Counted from the stretch's first letter, positions 21,770 to 33,384 are shown. The stretch: DNA of 64,000 nucleotides from Lepidodermella squamata (GCA_047495785.1 JBLDXI010000031.1:558001-622000), one strand, 5' to 3'. Notes: generated from the letters alone by a model not told the origin. Made by a program: numbers and translations.

Positions 21770-23155
21770 TTATAGAATCATCAGTGAACCATAGTACATT
21801 GAGACACTGAAGGCAACGCAAAACACCAAGGCAGCAACTATAAGGTCGCAGATTCTAATGAGCCGAACTCCGCCTTTGCCGTTCGCCTTTCTGAACAGCA
21901 AAGCCTTTGAATGCTTCATATTCCCAATGAAACACGCCCCTAGAGTGTAAATGGTCAGTATGAAGCAAATTACCATGAAAACAACAAGAATATTGATCAG
22001 ATAAACCTCCTGCGATGTCTTTGGAATCAGAGAGAACACCATGGCCAAAATGACAGCTATCGATAGATTCACTGCTATGCAGAAAGTTGGTCGATCAGGA
22101 TAGGACGGGTCCATCATTAAGCTGAAGATTTGAACGATCATCAATGATAGAGTTGGCACGAAGATATTAGCGACGTAGTAATTGGGCTTCCGCCTAAGGA
22201 CTAGAGTAAATGTTGCATGGTCATAGCCACCTTTGTCGACTACCGATCCATTAAAGTAAACGAAGACCCAAATATCGTCATCTCGAACCGGTAAGTAATC
22301 CTCCGCTATTCCAACAATACCTAAGCGGATTGTTGCTTCGTTGCGTACATTTTCATGCTCGAACTCGAATGTGCATGTTGCTTCATCGAAAGGGAATTTC
22401 GTGAAGCTGAATCCAAAGCATAAAGATTTGAAGGGCCGCACGCAGATGATTGAGAACCGAACGCCACCCTCGCGAAATGGGCGCGCCCCAATCAATCTTT
22501 CACTTTGAGAGACAATAAATGTTTGCGAATGAGATATATTAAACTTGCATTACTCTCTGAGAGGTCTCACTTCACCCAGAGCATTGATGTGTTGCATGTC
22601 CGGCCACCAAACTGAATCTGCAGGAATTGCAAATTGAATTCTATTCCGCACCTTTTGTGGGATGGTTTCGTAGCCTGGCAAAAGCTGTTGCAACATATTT
22701 TCATCGCAAGGAACGATCCAGAATGCTCGAAAAAATAGTGTAACTGTCATACTTTGAAAAGAAAATTCGAATCAGATTGAGAATGTTGAAGAATTAAGGT
22801 GCACCAAATTAAAGCCGGACGATCAGAACAGCCTTATATGTAATTATAATATCATTTCATCTATTTACCTCATTTCAACATCGCTGATTTCGCTCACTTG
22901 CACAAGGTCAGCAGAAAGGTACGTTAAGATCGGATCGCTGTAGTTTGCTGTTTGCAATTGCCAAGCTGATGGTAAGTTCATCGCCTTTGCGATAGGGCAC
23001 AGTCGGAAAAAGCGATCCCGCAACATTAAATCTGGAATGCCTGCAACCGATGGATCGTCGTTGGAATTCATCATGATCTTTGTTCCGTTGATAAAATCCG
23101 GACTAGCCAGCGATGCTGAGATGACCAACAGCAATGAAACACGGAAGTCAAGCAT
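21770..23155 (-). CDS. Cys-loop ligand-gated ion channel subunit 1
   Basis: Three exons: 23155-22869, 22751-22554 and 22502-21770, both joins in phase 2 (EM-S and R-D); 405 residues. Signal peptide MLDFRVSLLLVISASLA. The ligand-binding domain has VWWPDMQHIN (family WxPDxxxxN), then Cys190 and Cys205 with 14 residues between (13 is usual) containing FPFDEA. Four membrane segments near 271-292, 299-320, 329-350 and 376-402; the M3-M4 loop is only about 25 residues. The M2 entrance reads YPDRPTF. Plasma-membrane pentameric channel; ligand unknown, since loop C has no vicinal cysteines. Differs from the others by PSYPD instead of PCHPD before M2. The first 240 mature residues are identical to subunit 2. 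Confidence 0.92.
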
Positions 23156-23517
23156 CTCTGGTTCTGAGTATTACTCTACAACTAAACAAGCTAATAAGCA
23201 TTTCAGTATATCTGTGCCTAGAGATTCATTCTATTCGCCGCTGATTAAACATGTCGTTTACACGTATATATGTTTGATTTGATCATGTGACATGCGTGTA
23301 ATCAAACAAGTAAACTGCATGCCCTCATTACCCTCTTAATTTCATACCGTATAAATAATTTCGGATCAGCAAAAGTCACTGGCGTAACCGGCAGCAAATT
23401 AATTGTGAAAAACAGTTTTGGCCAAATTTGGTGTCAAAATGGAATTATTTTGACGGCTAACCGCTGTCAAGATGTGGTAAATAACAAATAACACAACTTA
23501 GTCGAAAAATTTCCTCG
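23156..23517. other. Upstream region of channel gene 1
   Basis: Presumably carries the promoter of channel gene 1. No recognisable element beyond AT-rich sequence; a DNA-transposon-like element begins at 23518. Confidence 0.35.
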
Positions 23518-26221
23518 CCCAGTCGGAAATCAGTAGACCGAGAAATAGCGGAATGATCGAATTAAGATCGAATAAAGATCTGTCAACTATGATCGTAGAT
23601 AATAGGTCACAGCTAGACCGAGGCGACCATTCAACCAGCCCGAATCGTGTAAATTGCGTCTATACCCATAGATCGAGGCTCCTCGATCGCCGCTAGGTCA
23701 GATTTCGTTCAGCTCCAGACGATTCATTGGCAATAATCAGCACATTTAATTACTCAACGAAGATTTAGCCACTTGGAGTAGGCCAGGGTCGTTTTAATAG
23801 GATCTATCCAGATCGATCTGGTCAGGGTCGACCCACAAGCAGCGATGCTCTGATTTAACCACTGACTGAGCCGCGTTCTAGGTCATCAATTTCACACACA
23901 TGGATCTAAGGCGATAGATCTACAGATGACCTACATGGCAATATTCAGGTCATAAATTGTCTTGTTCGATTCAAAATTGGTTAGAGTCCAGCACATGTCG
24001 TTATGACGCACCATTGTTACAGCATCGGATTTCTGAACTACTTTGAGAATGAAATAAATCTCTCATTCCGCCATTCTTTAACCTAATTCGCACTTGCCAT
24101 TTTCAGTCATAATTTTTGTTCAATTTTCTTTACTTTCTTTTGACTTGCTCTTTCTCTGCTATGCTGGTAACTAAGGCTATGCTGCTACCTCAACGCTCTT
24201 AGTTGATAGTCTTAGTAAATTTATTAAGATTTTTAAGATCAGAGAAATTCCGAAAGCCTCTTTATTCGCCTACTAAATCTTACCTCTAAAATACATGTAG
24301 ATTCGAACCCCATTTTATCCGACTGGACTCAATGAAGTTTTTGACATTTTTAGAATTTTATTAATTTCCATCCCGATGACAGCCGTCGGTCGTAGTACAG
24401 GCTTGAAATGTCCGTCTATTTTTTCCTGAATTTTGTTATTAATTATTTTTACTTAGGATCATTAAACGCCAACCATTCTCGCCCGTCACCTTCAATTTTT
24501 ATGAAATTGCTTCAAGTTCAACATCGCGTACTTAGGTAGTCGTGATCTGCTTGGTTTGTTATTTGTTTCGAAAATTCCACCTTAATTATTAAAGCTACCT
24601 CATTAGGTTCCTGTCGAACCTGCCTCACAAGGCTGACTGTTCAACGGCCGAAGACATCGTCATTTCAATATGCCATCCAATGCCGAGTCTCAATTTAACA
24701 AGATTTTGTGAAAACTAACAAACCCTGCGGTAAGAAATTTGAAATTTTCCTGCCTGTCAAATTTAGGTGAAAAAAACTAAAAAATTGGTGAAATTGCATC
24801 AAAATTATTAGAAAACTGAATTAATTTGTCAAGTCAACCTTTAATGCTCTCGTAGAATTTTCTGAGGCATAAGATTGCTTACTATTGCTGCGAAAGTTTT
24901 CGCTATTCAATTTAGATGAATTTCGCATTTTTGAATTTCGAATCAAAAATCGAAATTTCCAATTTTAATTAATAAGTTTTTAATTAGCTTCCTAGTTTAA
25001 TTAGTTTAATTTAGTTTCCTAATTTTTAATTTTCGATGTGATCAGTACGAAAATTTGGAATTCAAAACGATTATCGAGCGATTGCGGCTAAAAGCTGCGG
25101 CTATCAGCTGGTAAGCAAGAAATATTTTCTGAAATTCTCATCTAATTATTTCTCCTGAAACTTCATCAATTTTCCCCGAATACTCGATGAATCGTTCGTC
25201 GAATTCAACCACCGTGAAATCGTATGGGTAAGAAAAATGAATTTGTAGCAATATTTTGTCCTTTGGTCTCAGCAATAACAAACAAATTCAAGTTGTATTG
25301 AATTTTCCAGATGCAAAAGTTGGTTCAAAATTTCGGGCGAATTTCAACTCGATCGAAGTGAAAATGGCAAGTCAATTTCGCAGCTATTTTTTATTAATTT
25401 TGAGAAAAATCTTTAGGTTCATTGTGCCAAGATAACGTGGCTAGCTCAATTTCCTTGTCGCCGAGTCAATTCGAGCTCCCATTTCAGGTAAGACCCAGGG
25501 ATTATACCGAAAAATGCCAATCTCATCTCCAATTTATTTTCAGAGATAACAGTTTGAAAATTTTCGCTGGACTGAAGCGACGACAAGGCGAGGCGGCTGA
25601 GTTGCTGGAAAATTGAATCGAAATTTCAAGCAGAGAGACATTATTTTAAATATTTATGTGATTTGTGATTTATTACTTAATCGTGATAAAATATGACGAA
25701 TTGATTATTGCGAAACTTTATTTTTGAAATAAATGAAGAAACGTTGGAATAATTAAATTGATGATGTAAAAGAACCAAGTAGAGGAACAGCTGGGGCGAG
25801 CCGTGATTCATGCCAGCCGATGGTTATTCTGACCTAGATCTACACACGATCTAATCGCGAAAATTTGGATCTACCAGCGGTCTATCCATCAGGATCTATC
25901 CGCCGTCTAGGTAGTCGCTAGCTAGATCTACCCCAGTGTCATTTTTCGCATCCTACACGATCTATCCGGATAGACCCAATAATAGCGATTAGGGTCTAGC
26001 TAGGATCTATTTTTTACGACTGGGCGCTTCGCTCGCATCCTTGGTATAAATGTCACCTGAGTTCTTCGATTTCGAGCTATAGGTTGCAGTCAAATATCAA
26101 TGTGCAATCAGCGCAGGTTAATCTGGCTGCGATCAAATTTCTACGATCAGAGTTGATGGGTCTTTATTCGATCTTTATTCGATCATTCCGCTATTTCTCG
26201 GTCTACTGATTTCCGACTGGG
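23518..26221. mobile_element. 2.7-kb element with 61-bp terminal inverted repeats
   Basis: Bases 23518-23578 and 26161-26221 are inverted repeats with one mismatch, beginning CCCAGTCGGAAATCAGTAGA and including a tandem GATCGAATAAA pair. Subterminal regions on both sides are crowded with AGATC/GATCT-type motifs (TAGATC, GATCTA, GGTCTA). No long ORF or transposase motif was found, so it is non-autonomous or carries only remnants. Related ends occur at 6661-6686 and 34815-35050. Possible short exons at 25429-25616 are listed under findings. No target-site duplication was recognised. Confidence 0.8.
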
Positions 26222-26935
26222 TTATATTAAGGATCCCTAGTGAAAATTTCATAGCTACAGAGGTTCATTAAGACTGTTTTCAAGGCTCATTCCGAACAGC
26301 CGCAATGCATTATTTAGGATTGCCTTAGTAGCCCATCATTATGGAGAATTATGGCCCATTAAGAAGAATTGTGACACGGCTAAAAAGGAACGCACTTTTA
26401 AGCAAGCAAAGCCTCACATTTGACTTAAAGTTTTGTTTCTGATATATTTCAAAGTTAGGAGACAGGTTCAGGTACCCGTTTTCCGGGACCTTTGGGACTA
26501 TCGGAGCCCTCGCCAGGTTTTGCCAAGGCAAGCCATGGGCACTTGAGCCCTTGGGGTGCCAATGGAGCACCCTCTAGCATCTCCAACAGCCGCATATGGG
26601 CCCCCCCCCCCTAACTTACTGGGGAATTTGGCTCAGAGCCGCGCCGATCGGGCTATCAAATTTGCCCCTACAGCGTCACTTGCGATGGAAGATCACAGAC
26701 GGACCTGGCAGCGGATTCATCATGTAGCCAAAGTGGGACCAACTTAACCACCCGCCGTCACCACTTAGACCCAGAACCCGCCCCTTGGGACCAAAACTAT
26801 CCCGTCCTTAAAAATGTTCCCAAATTTAGAGTGGATGAGTAACTAGGATTTCGTTAGAAATCCCAGTTACCCCCCCGACCCGTCTTGAAATTGCAATTTC
26901 TTGCGAAACCGCAATTTCCCACGTGCATGTTCGTT
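26222..26935. other. Flank and 3' remnant of ORF1-only unit, no gene
   Basis: No coding exon could be supported. A run of C (26601-26611) and short GC-rich stretches lie here. The part just below 26936 would be the 3' UTR of the first ORF1 unit, but no ORF2 or poly(A) structure is evident. Confidence 0.4.
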
Positions 26936-27955
26936 TCAGCCCGCCGAAGGCAGGCGCAGAGGGCATTCCCTCGAGTTCGCGGCATGCTTGCCACCGCAAT
27001 TACAGCAGCAAACAGCACGCGAACATGTCGAAACATTGTGTTGCCGACCACATCTCAGACATCTTTCCTCAGCAGAGCAGCTTCGCGCCATGTGGCCGTA
27101 TCGTTGGCAGCGAAAGCATTGAATAACTTCAGGGGTCTTAACGACAAACCATCGGAAACGCAGCAGAAAAGGTTTCGCAGTCAGGCCATTCTTAACAGCT
27201 CGTTCAGCTAGATCGTAATCAGTTAGTTCGAACATCAACTGGTTGCCTCGAAGGCTAACAGTCTTAGCCAGCTTGTCGCCAAAGACAGCCGTAATGTGGG
27301 TCGCCGTGACGGCATTCGCATCAAAGTTGGTCAGAACGATTCGGTATTTAGCCGGTCGTTGCGGAATGACTTTGGCCCCGTGCAATGCCAACTTCTGACA
27401 GAGCTGAGCAGATTTATCGCTCGAAACGAGACGAATTTCCAGCATGTCTGCCGTCTGCTTGCAGCCCTTGAAGTCGACGTCCGGTGCCGCTGCCACTATT
27501 CTTGACCACAGTTGTTTTTGATCACACTTCGGGTCAGTCTTTACCATTATCTTCTCAACTAGTTGTTTCTTCGGCGCCGTTGGTTTGGGCCGAGTTTCTT
27601 CAATCGTTTGCGTGGATTTGCACGTTGCCGGCGTTTGCTCAGAACTGTCAGTTTGTGTAGCCGCCATTGTCGTGTCTTGCCATTCCTTGCTCTTGATCTC
27701 TTGAAACATCCCTTCAATGCCGATTCCTTCTATAACCCTGATCAGTAAATCGACCTGGGTAGGATCCAGCGTAGAGATATTGTTGCGGAGTCGGTCCACG
27801 ATATCGAGTGTATCTTGAACACCTTCACGGCCGACCTTCTGCCAAACGTATTTCCTGTATACAGCATCGGTGCTTTTGTTGAAGTATTTGTATGCAGCAG
27901 TGTTATCGACCAGTACTTTATTTGGGCTTGTTTTCTTTGCAGAACCAGACGCCAT
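26936..27955 (-). CDS. LINE ORF1-like protein with three zinc knuckles, unit A
   Basis: 339 codons, no introns, starting MASGSAKKTSP. The C-terminal third has three CCHC knuckles, CFRCQRYGHMARSC, CLRCGRQHNVSTC and CCNCGGKHAANSREC, in the spacing seen in ORF1 (gag-like) proteins of Jockey and I-type LINEs. A preceding segment (KYRIVLTNFDANAV to DYDLAERAVKNG) looks like an RRM-type fold. Role: RNA binding and chaperone in the retrotransposition particle. No reverse transcriptase follows. Compared with unit B, an extra G near the stop changes the frame and shortens the C-terminus. About half the residues match unit B. The ORF is intact otherwise, so recent activity or a retained host role are both possible. 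Confidence 0.85.
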   Translation of the reverse strand: MASGSAKKTSPNKVLVDNTAAYKYFNKSTDAVYRKYVWQKVGREGVQDTLDIVDRLRNNISTLDPTQVDLLIRVIEGIGIEGMFQEIKSKEWQDTTMAATQTDSSEQTPATCKSTQTIEETRPKPTAPKKQLVEKIMVKTDPKCDQKQLWSRIVAAAPDVDFKGCKQTADMLEIRLVSSDKSAQLCQKLALHGAKVIPQRPAKYRIVLTNFDANAVTATHITAVFGDKLAKTVSLRGNQLMFELTDYDLAERAVKNGLTAKPFLLRFRWFVVKTPEVIQCFRCQRYGHMARSCSAEERCLRCGRQHNVSTCSRAVCCCNCGGKHAANSRECPLRLPSAG

Positions 27956-28149
27956 TCATAAATCGTAGTGATGCCACGTGCTCGGGTAGATCGATAGTAG
28001 CGTTGATGTAATCGCTTTGGCGTGTTGAAATATCCGACGATGTTGACAGAGCCAAAATAATAAGCAGCCAGAAAATTGTTTTGAAAAATATCAGAGGTGC
28101 GCGTTCTAATGAACACCACTCGAATTCGCAACGACAGTAACCTCAGAGA

Positions 28150-28468
28150 AACTTTGCTTTATTAGATCTAGTTAGAAAATAAACACCATCAGCCCTCAGG
28201 CTAAGTATGATGTACCGAGTTGAAAGTATACCTATTACATCTAACAGATTTTTACAATTTTCAACACACAGCTTTCATGCAATAAATGAAGAGCTGTTCA
28301 CACTTATGACCACATGAAATGTTTATGATTTACGATGAACGTTCAGTTTAACCATTAACTCCGCAACAACCCCGTTAGGGTTACTTCAGCTACCTGCCGC
28401 CCCGGGCCACCGCCTAAGCGCGTCGCCACCCGGGGCCCAACAGCTGCCAGCAACGACGACCTCTGCTG
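28150..28468 (-). other. 3' UTR of ORF1 unit B
   Basis: Non-coding stretch after ORF1 unit B on the minus strand, with a GC-rich part (28390-28440) and, near its end, an AATAAA-type signal (CTAATAAAGC at about 28155-28165). The text then meets the 5' end of unit A (TTCTCTGAGGTTACTG). No ORF2 is present, so unit B seems to be a complete ORF1-only transcript copy. Confidence 0.5.
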
Positions 28469-29521
28469 TCAGCATCCAGTAACCTCCATTTCAGCCGCCG
28501 AAGGTCGGCGCGCCGGACAATCTCTCGAACTTGCGAGATGCCCGCCGCCACAGTTGCAGCAGCGAACAACCCGCATGCAGAACTTCACGTTGTGCTGACG
28601 GCCACACCTTAGACATCGCTCTTCGTTCAGACAATCCCGCGCCAGATGGCCGAAATTCTGGCAACGGTAGCACTGGACCACATCAGGGGCCTTGATCACA
28701 AAGGGACGAAAACGTAACAAGAACGGCTTCAAGGCGAAGCCGTCCTTCAGACATCGCTCAGCCAAGTCGAAGTCGCTTAGTTCCAGTAACAATTGCTTGC
28801 CTCGCAGTTCAGTAACCTTGATCAGCTTGTCGCCAAATGCTTTCTTCAATTGCTCCTCAGAAATAGCATTGCTATCGAAGTTTCTTAAGACGATCCGGTG
28901 TTTCTTCTTTACCGGCTCTAGGACTTGAACTCCGTCCATCTTAGCCAAATTCTTCAATTTATCTGCTCCTTCGCTCGAGTCGAGGCGAATTTGCATACCA
29001 GTTGCTGTCTTTCTACAGCTCTTGATGTTCGCTTCCGGTACGGCCGATACGATCTGTGACCACAGAACTTTCTTGTCGCAATCGGGCTTAACATTAACAA
29101 TAACAGTCGCATCGTTAGATCGCTTAATCGGGGCTGGTTTCTTAGCCGGCTTCGAAGTCATTTGAATTTCTGGTACAGTCTCAGTTGCCTTGCTCGCATA
29201 ACCAACTTGATGCTGGGTTTGCGTACCAATCTCTTCCGTTGTTGGCTTGTCGTCGTCGTCGTATTCGGGGTCGTTCATAGAATAAACTTGCCCTCGTAGA
29301 TCCATTGCCTTCAGCATAAGAACCACAACATCCATTGCAGCAGGGTGCGCCAGGTTCACAAAGAGTTCTTCAATAATGCGGAAGATTCCACGCAGCGTTT
29401 GGTTAGACAGCATTAAGAACTGGCGTTGTTGCACTTCAGAGAACTTGGCGAACAGCTCGCTAGCATTTGGAAAATCTAGCCCAAATCCTCGCTTTTTGGC
29501 AACAGCTAGTGGTGACGCCAT
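28469..29521 (-). CDS. LINE ORF1-like protein with three zinc knuckles, unit B
   Basis: 350 codons starting MASPLAVAKKRG. Same layout as unit A: N-terminal region, RRM-like segment (KHRIVLRNFDSNAIS to DFDLAERCLKDG), then CYRCQNFGHLARDC, CLRCGRQHNVKFC and CCNCGGGHLASSRDC. Upstream of both units is a shared 5' text (GACGCCATTCATAAA and then a CACGTG-containing stretch), and both units seem to begin at a TCTGAGGTTA block, so they are copies of one element type. No RT lies downstream: the next 500 bp lead into unit A. Confidence 0.85.
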   Translation of the reverse strand: MASPLAVAKKRGFGLDFPNASELFAKFSEVQQRQFLMLSNQTLRGIFRIIEELFVNLAHPAAMDVVVLMLKAMDLRGQVYSMNDPEYDDDDKPTTEEIGTQTQHQVGYASKATETVPEIQMTSKPAKKPAPIKRSNDATVIVNVKPDCDKKVLWSQIVSAVPEANIKSCRKTATGMQIRLDSSEGADKLKNLAKMDGVQVLEPVKKKHRIVLRNFDSNAISEEQLKKAFGDKLIKVTELRGKQLLLELSDFDLAERCLKDGFALKPFLLRFRPFVIKAPDVVQCYRCQNFGHLARDCLNEERCLRCGRQHNVKFCMRVVRCCNCGGGHLASSRDCPARRPSAAEMEVTGC

Positions 29522-29749
29522 TCATAAACAGCTCGTAGTGCCAGTTACTCGATTGCCACGTGGTCGCTGATGACGCAATTGATAACGATCGATGCCAAAA
29601 TATCGCGTAAAAAATAAACCGACAAATAATCGATTTATTTCAGAAGAAAATAATCAAAATCAAAGAAGCACCCAATAGGGATATGCTCCCGCGCAAACTA
29701 ACAGATAGCAGTCGAAGTGGTGTTGATACTAACCTCAGAAAATTTAATA

Positions 29750-30297
29750 TTCAATCGCCGCATATGGGCCATTAGGCTATGAGGAAATAATTATGTTATC
29801 AAAAAAACCCACAGATCCGGGTCATTTGGTGTAATTACTGTTAACCAGCGACCTCATTTGCATATTCATGGTTTCCCCAGCCAAAATAACTGAAGCCGTG
29901 GTTGGGGTAATAGCTATAGTGAGTTTCCTCAATTGAGCATTAGGAAAGTGTAATCCAGATTTGAATATACACACATAAAATGGTGCATTAAAAATAACCA
30001 GACACTTCTATTGCCTGGCTCAACACCGGCTGAGACAGTTTTTTTTTGCTATAGGGATATGAATCACTCGTATTTCGTTTTCTGGGATTTCATGTATGAT
30101 AGCTCCTCGCCATCTCACTTTGACGCCTGGAACAGATAAGCCACCTAAAGTATACTGGCTCTTTCAGCGTAATTGATTGAAAATTTGAATTTAGTTTAAT
30201 TGGAATCGCAGAAAAAGGGGACAATAACATTAAAACAGGAATTATTATGCAGTATAATGGTTTCAAAATTTGAAGATAGAAGTAACATTATGTAAAT
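29750..30297. other. Intergenic, nothing recognised
   Basis: Region between ORF1 unit B and the 3' end of channel gene 2. No coding exon or repeat is supported; the stretch next to 30298 is probably the 3' UTR of the channel gene. Confidence 0.4.
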
Positions 30298-31700
30298 TTA
30301 AGATAGAATCATCAATGAGCCATAGTACATTAAAACACCAAATGCAACGCAAATGGCCAAGGCAGCAACGGTAAGGTCGCAGAGTCGAATGAGCCGAAGC
30401 CCGCCCTTTCCATTGGCCTTTCTGAAAAGCAAGACCTTAGCAGGCTTCGTGTTCCAAATACTACACGTAGTCAGAGTGTAGATTGTAAGGATGAAGCAAA
30501 TGACCATGAAAAAGACCAAAATATTGATCAGATAAACCTCCTGCGATGTCTTTGGAATCAGAGAGAAAACCATGGCGAGTAAGACTGCCATGGATAAATT
30601 CACTGTTATGCAAAGAGTTGGTCGATCAGGATGGCACGGGTCCATCATTAAGCTGAAGATTTGAACCATCATCAAGGATAGTGTGGGCACGAAGATATTA
30701 GCGACGTAGTAATTGGCCTTCCGCCTAAGGACTAGAGTAAATGTTGCATGGTCATAGCCACCTTTGTCGACTACCGATCCATTAAAGTAAACGAAGACCC
30801 AAATATCGTCATCTCGAACCGGTAAGTAATCCTCCGCTATTCCAACAATACCTAAGCGGATTGTTGCTTCGTTGCGTACATTTTCATGCTCGAACTCGAA
30901 TGTGCATGTTGCTTCATCGAAAGGGAATTTCGTGAAGCTGAATCCAAAGCATAAAGATTTGAAGGGCCGCACGCAGATGATTGAGAACCGAACGCCACCC
31001 TCGCGAAATGGGCGCGCCCCAATCAATCTTTCACTTTGAGAGACAATAAATGTTTGCGAATGAGATATATTAAACTTGCATTACTCTCTGAGAGGTCTCA
31101 CTTCACCCAGAGCATTGATGTGTTGCATGTCCGGCCACCAAACTGAATCTGCAGGAATTGCAAATTGAATTCTATTCCGCACCTTTTGTGGGATGGTTTC
31201 GTAGCCTGGCAAAAGCTGTTGCAACATATTTTCATCGCAAGGAACGATCCAGAATGCTCGAAAAAATAGTGTAACTGTCATACTTTGAAAAGAAAATTCG
31301 AATCAGATTGAGAATGATGAAGAATTAAGGTGCACCAAATTAAAACCAAAATATGTAAGTATAATATCATTTCATCTGTTTACCTCATTTCAACATCGCT
31401 GATTTCGCTCACTTGCACAAGGTCAGCAGAAAGGTACGTTAAGATCGGATCGCTGTAGTTTGCTGTTTGCAATTGCCAAGCTGATGGTAAGTTCATCGCC
31501 TTTGCGATAGGGCACAGTCGGAAAAAGCGATCCCGCAACATTAAATCTGGAATGCCTGCAACCGATGGATCGTCGTTGGAATTCATCATGATCTTTGTTC
31601 CATTGATGAAATCCTGACCGGCGTGCGAGACTGACAAAACCATGAGCATAACAACAATGATCATTTTATTAGATAAAACGATGGTCTGCAGGTAGTGCAT
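30298..31700 (-). CDS. Cys-loop ligand-gated ion channel subunit 2
   Basis: Three exons: exon 1 from 31700 or 31664 down to 31384, then 31282-31085 and 31033-30298. From the ATG at 31664 (MIIVVMLMVLSVSHAG, a good signal peptide) the protein has 404 residues; the ATG at 31700 would add 12. The ligand-binding domain is identical to subunit 1 from INGTK on, including introns with small indels, while M1-M4 carry about 30 differences: LMMVQ, PCHPDRPTLCITVNLSMAVLL, and a changed M3-M4 loop. The pore entrance is HPDRPTL. Same 14-residue Cys-loop (CFGFSFTKFPFDEATC). Such mosaicism indicates gene conversion or unequal exchange with subunit 1. Confidence 0.91.
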
Positions 31701-31724
31701 AGACTCCCTGTTGCCCGAAGACAC

Positions 31725-32695
31725 AGAAAAATTATGGATAGTTTGTTTGCATTGCCTATTCTTAAACAGTGAAACGATAAATAGGACAGAATGTTAACGT
31801 AATGTTCCAGCCTATAAAATTTCAAAATGTGCACACATTTCCAAACAATATTCTCTCCGTCAGTGAGCGAAGCTGAGGGGTTTTCTACTTGTTTTCTAGG
31901 ACCAAGCCGAAGAAACTGAAGGGCCCCCTGTGGTTTTTTCAGCCTTCGTCTGGTTCTAGTCCCGGAGCTGGGGTGTCGCGACACTCAAGCACCCCTGTAC
32001 CCTGCACCCTGCTCTCCGTGGAGTTTGGAGTTATCCGAACTCAAACATGTTATATTACGTTACTTTTCAGTGTTGTGAGTATCCAACATGCGAAATTTCA
32101 CACAGCAAAACTGGGTACAATCCGTTATTGCTTCGCGATTGATATTGAAGCACACCGACCGGTGTTTGAAAGTCTGCCAGGCAAATAATCAACTTTTCAA
32201 GCTACAAGCTACAGCTCTAAATATCCGAAGTAGCTTAATATCCGATTCAGAAATATTGCTTTTCTCGGCTTTTTTCCATTTTCCTCATTCCATATTATTG
32301 ACAGATAAATTTATCAAGGTTTCGTTTATAACAAGTCGCGCATATAGTAAAGAAATTTGTTGTAACGTTCAATTGCCTCTTTTACTTCGTAAATTACGAA
32401 AACAGCCCAAATCAGCGTATTCCGTCACTTTTTAATTCGGCCATCAATTTTTAACGATGTGATATCCCGCAAGCTACAAAGCTCTTTGTTGTGTTTATTG
32501 ATTATCAATAAAACCGACATTCGAATACATTTTCATACATGTGCTTTATTGTGAACTCCGCTATGGATGAAATGAAAATCACTGCGACATGAACAGTAGC
32601 ATCGAAGCTTGAATAACGCCTGCAAAATCAGAGGCGAAGCTGCTTACATCGATATTGCTGTGTTATTTACACCCTTTTACTAGCGACGGGACAAT
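31725..32695. other. Intergenic, nothing recognised
   Basis: Between channel gene 2 (minus) and the sushi-domain gene (plus), so both promoters may be here. The block GGCCATCAATTTTTAACGAT at 32441-32460 is repeated directly at 34087-34106 on the other side of the sushi gene. Confidence 0.4.
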
Positions 32696-33384
32696 ATGAT
32701 TTCTCAGAGTCTCGGTCAGCTTTTATTCTTCACGATGATTCCCGGAGCATTACTGCAGTTCGTGGTAAAATATCACAGTCATTTAAAGCATATACAGTGT
32801 GGTCTGATATCTGATACTAGTGCAGGGGCGAAGTTGCTTTACTTTGAATATTTGAATAGATCTAAGATAATTGTTTGGGGTTCCAAACCTTCCCCTGACT
32901 GTTTTCATAAACATTGTGTATTTTGTGCTTGTATACCATTCAAATAAACGCCTTGTTTCAATTGTATATGTAATTTTTACAGTGCAAGCAACCTCCCGAG
33001 ATCGACGGCAATTGGACTCAAACTAGTGGAACTGGCTACAATCAAGGGGCGACGTTTAAATTGCAATGCAATCCCGGACTACGCTCGAGAGTAGATACAA
33101 TCGTCTGCAAGGGTGGATCGTGGCAATCATACTATAACGGTGGTTATACGCTAGAAACTCCGCGATGCTTCCTCCAGGAGCCAACAATGGCCACCGAGAG
33201 CAGTATAGAAAGTTACACCACTGCTTACTTGTCAACGACCAGTACCAGAAATTCGGCTGGGCTGATTTCTTGTTCCAAGTTCCTAACTTGTATCATATCG
33301 CTTCTTTACTTGTGCCCCCTGCAAATAATTCTCAGTATGAAAGGAATTACTCTATATACGATCTCTACCGTAGTTTTACCGTAG
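32696..33384 (+). CDS. Small sushi (CCP)-domain membrane protein
   Basis: Two exons in phase 0: 32696-32764 (MISQSLGQLLFFTMIPGALL, signal peptide) and 32983-33384; the 218-nt intron runs GTAAAA to TTTACAG. 156 residues. Residues 24-78 form one sushi/CCP module: CKQPPEIDG, YNQGATFKLQCNPG, VCKGGSWQS and PRC, the classic four-cysteine order with the GxW. A Ser/Thr-rich stretch follows, then a hydrophobic segment (SCSKFLTCIISLLYLCPLQI) that could anchor it in the membrane or direct GPI addition. The last codons and stop lie in the palindromic CTACGGTA repeat, so the C-terminus was probably altered by that repeat. The function is unknown. The gene is the only plus-strand gene in the channel array. 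Confidence 0.7.
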
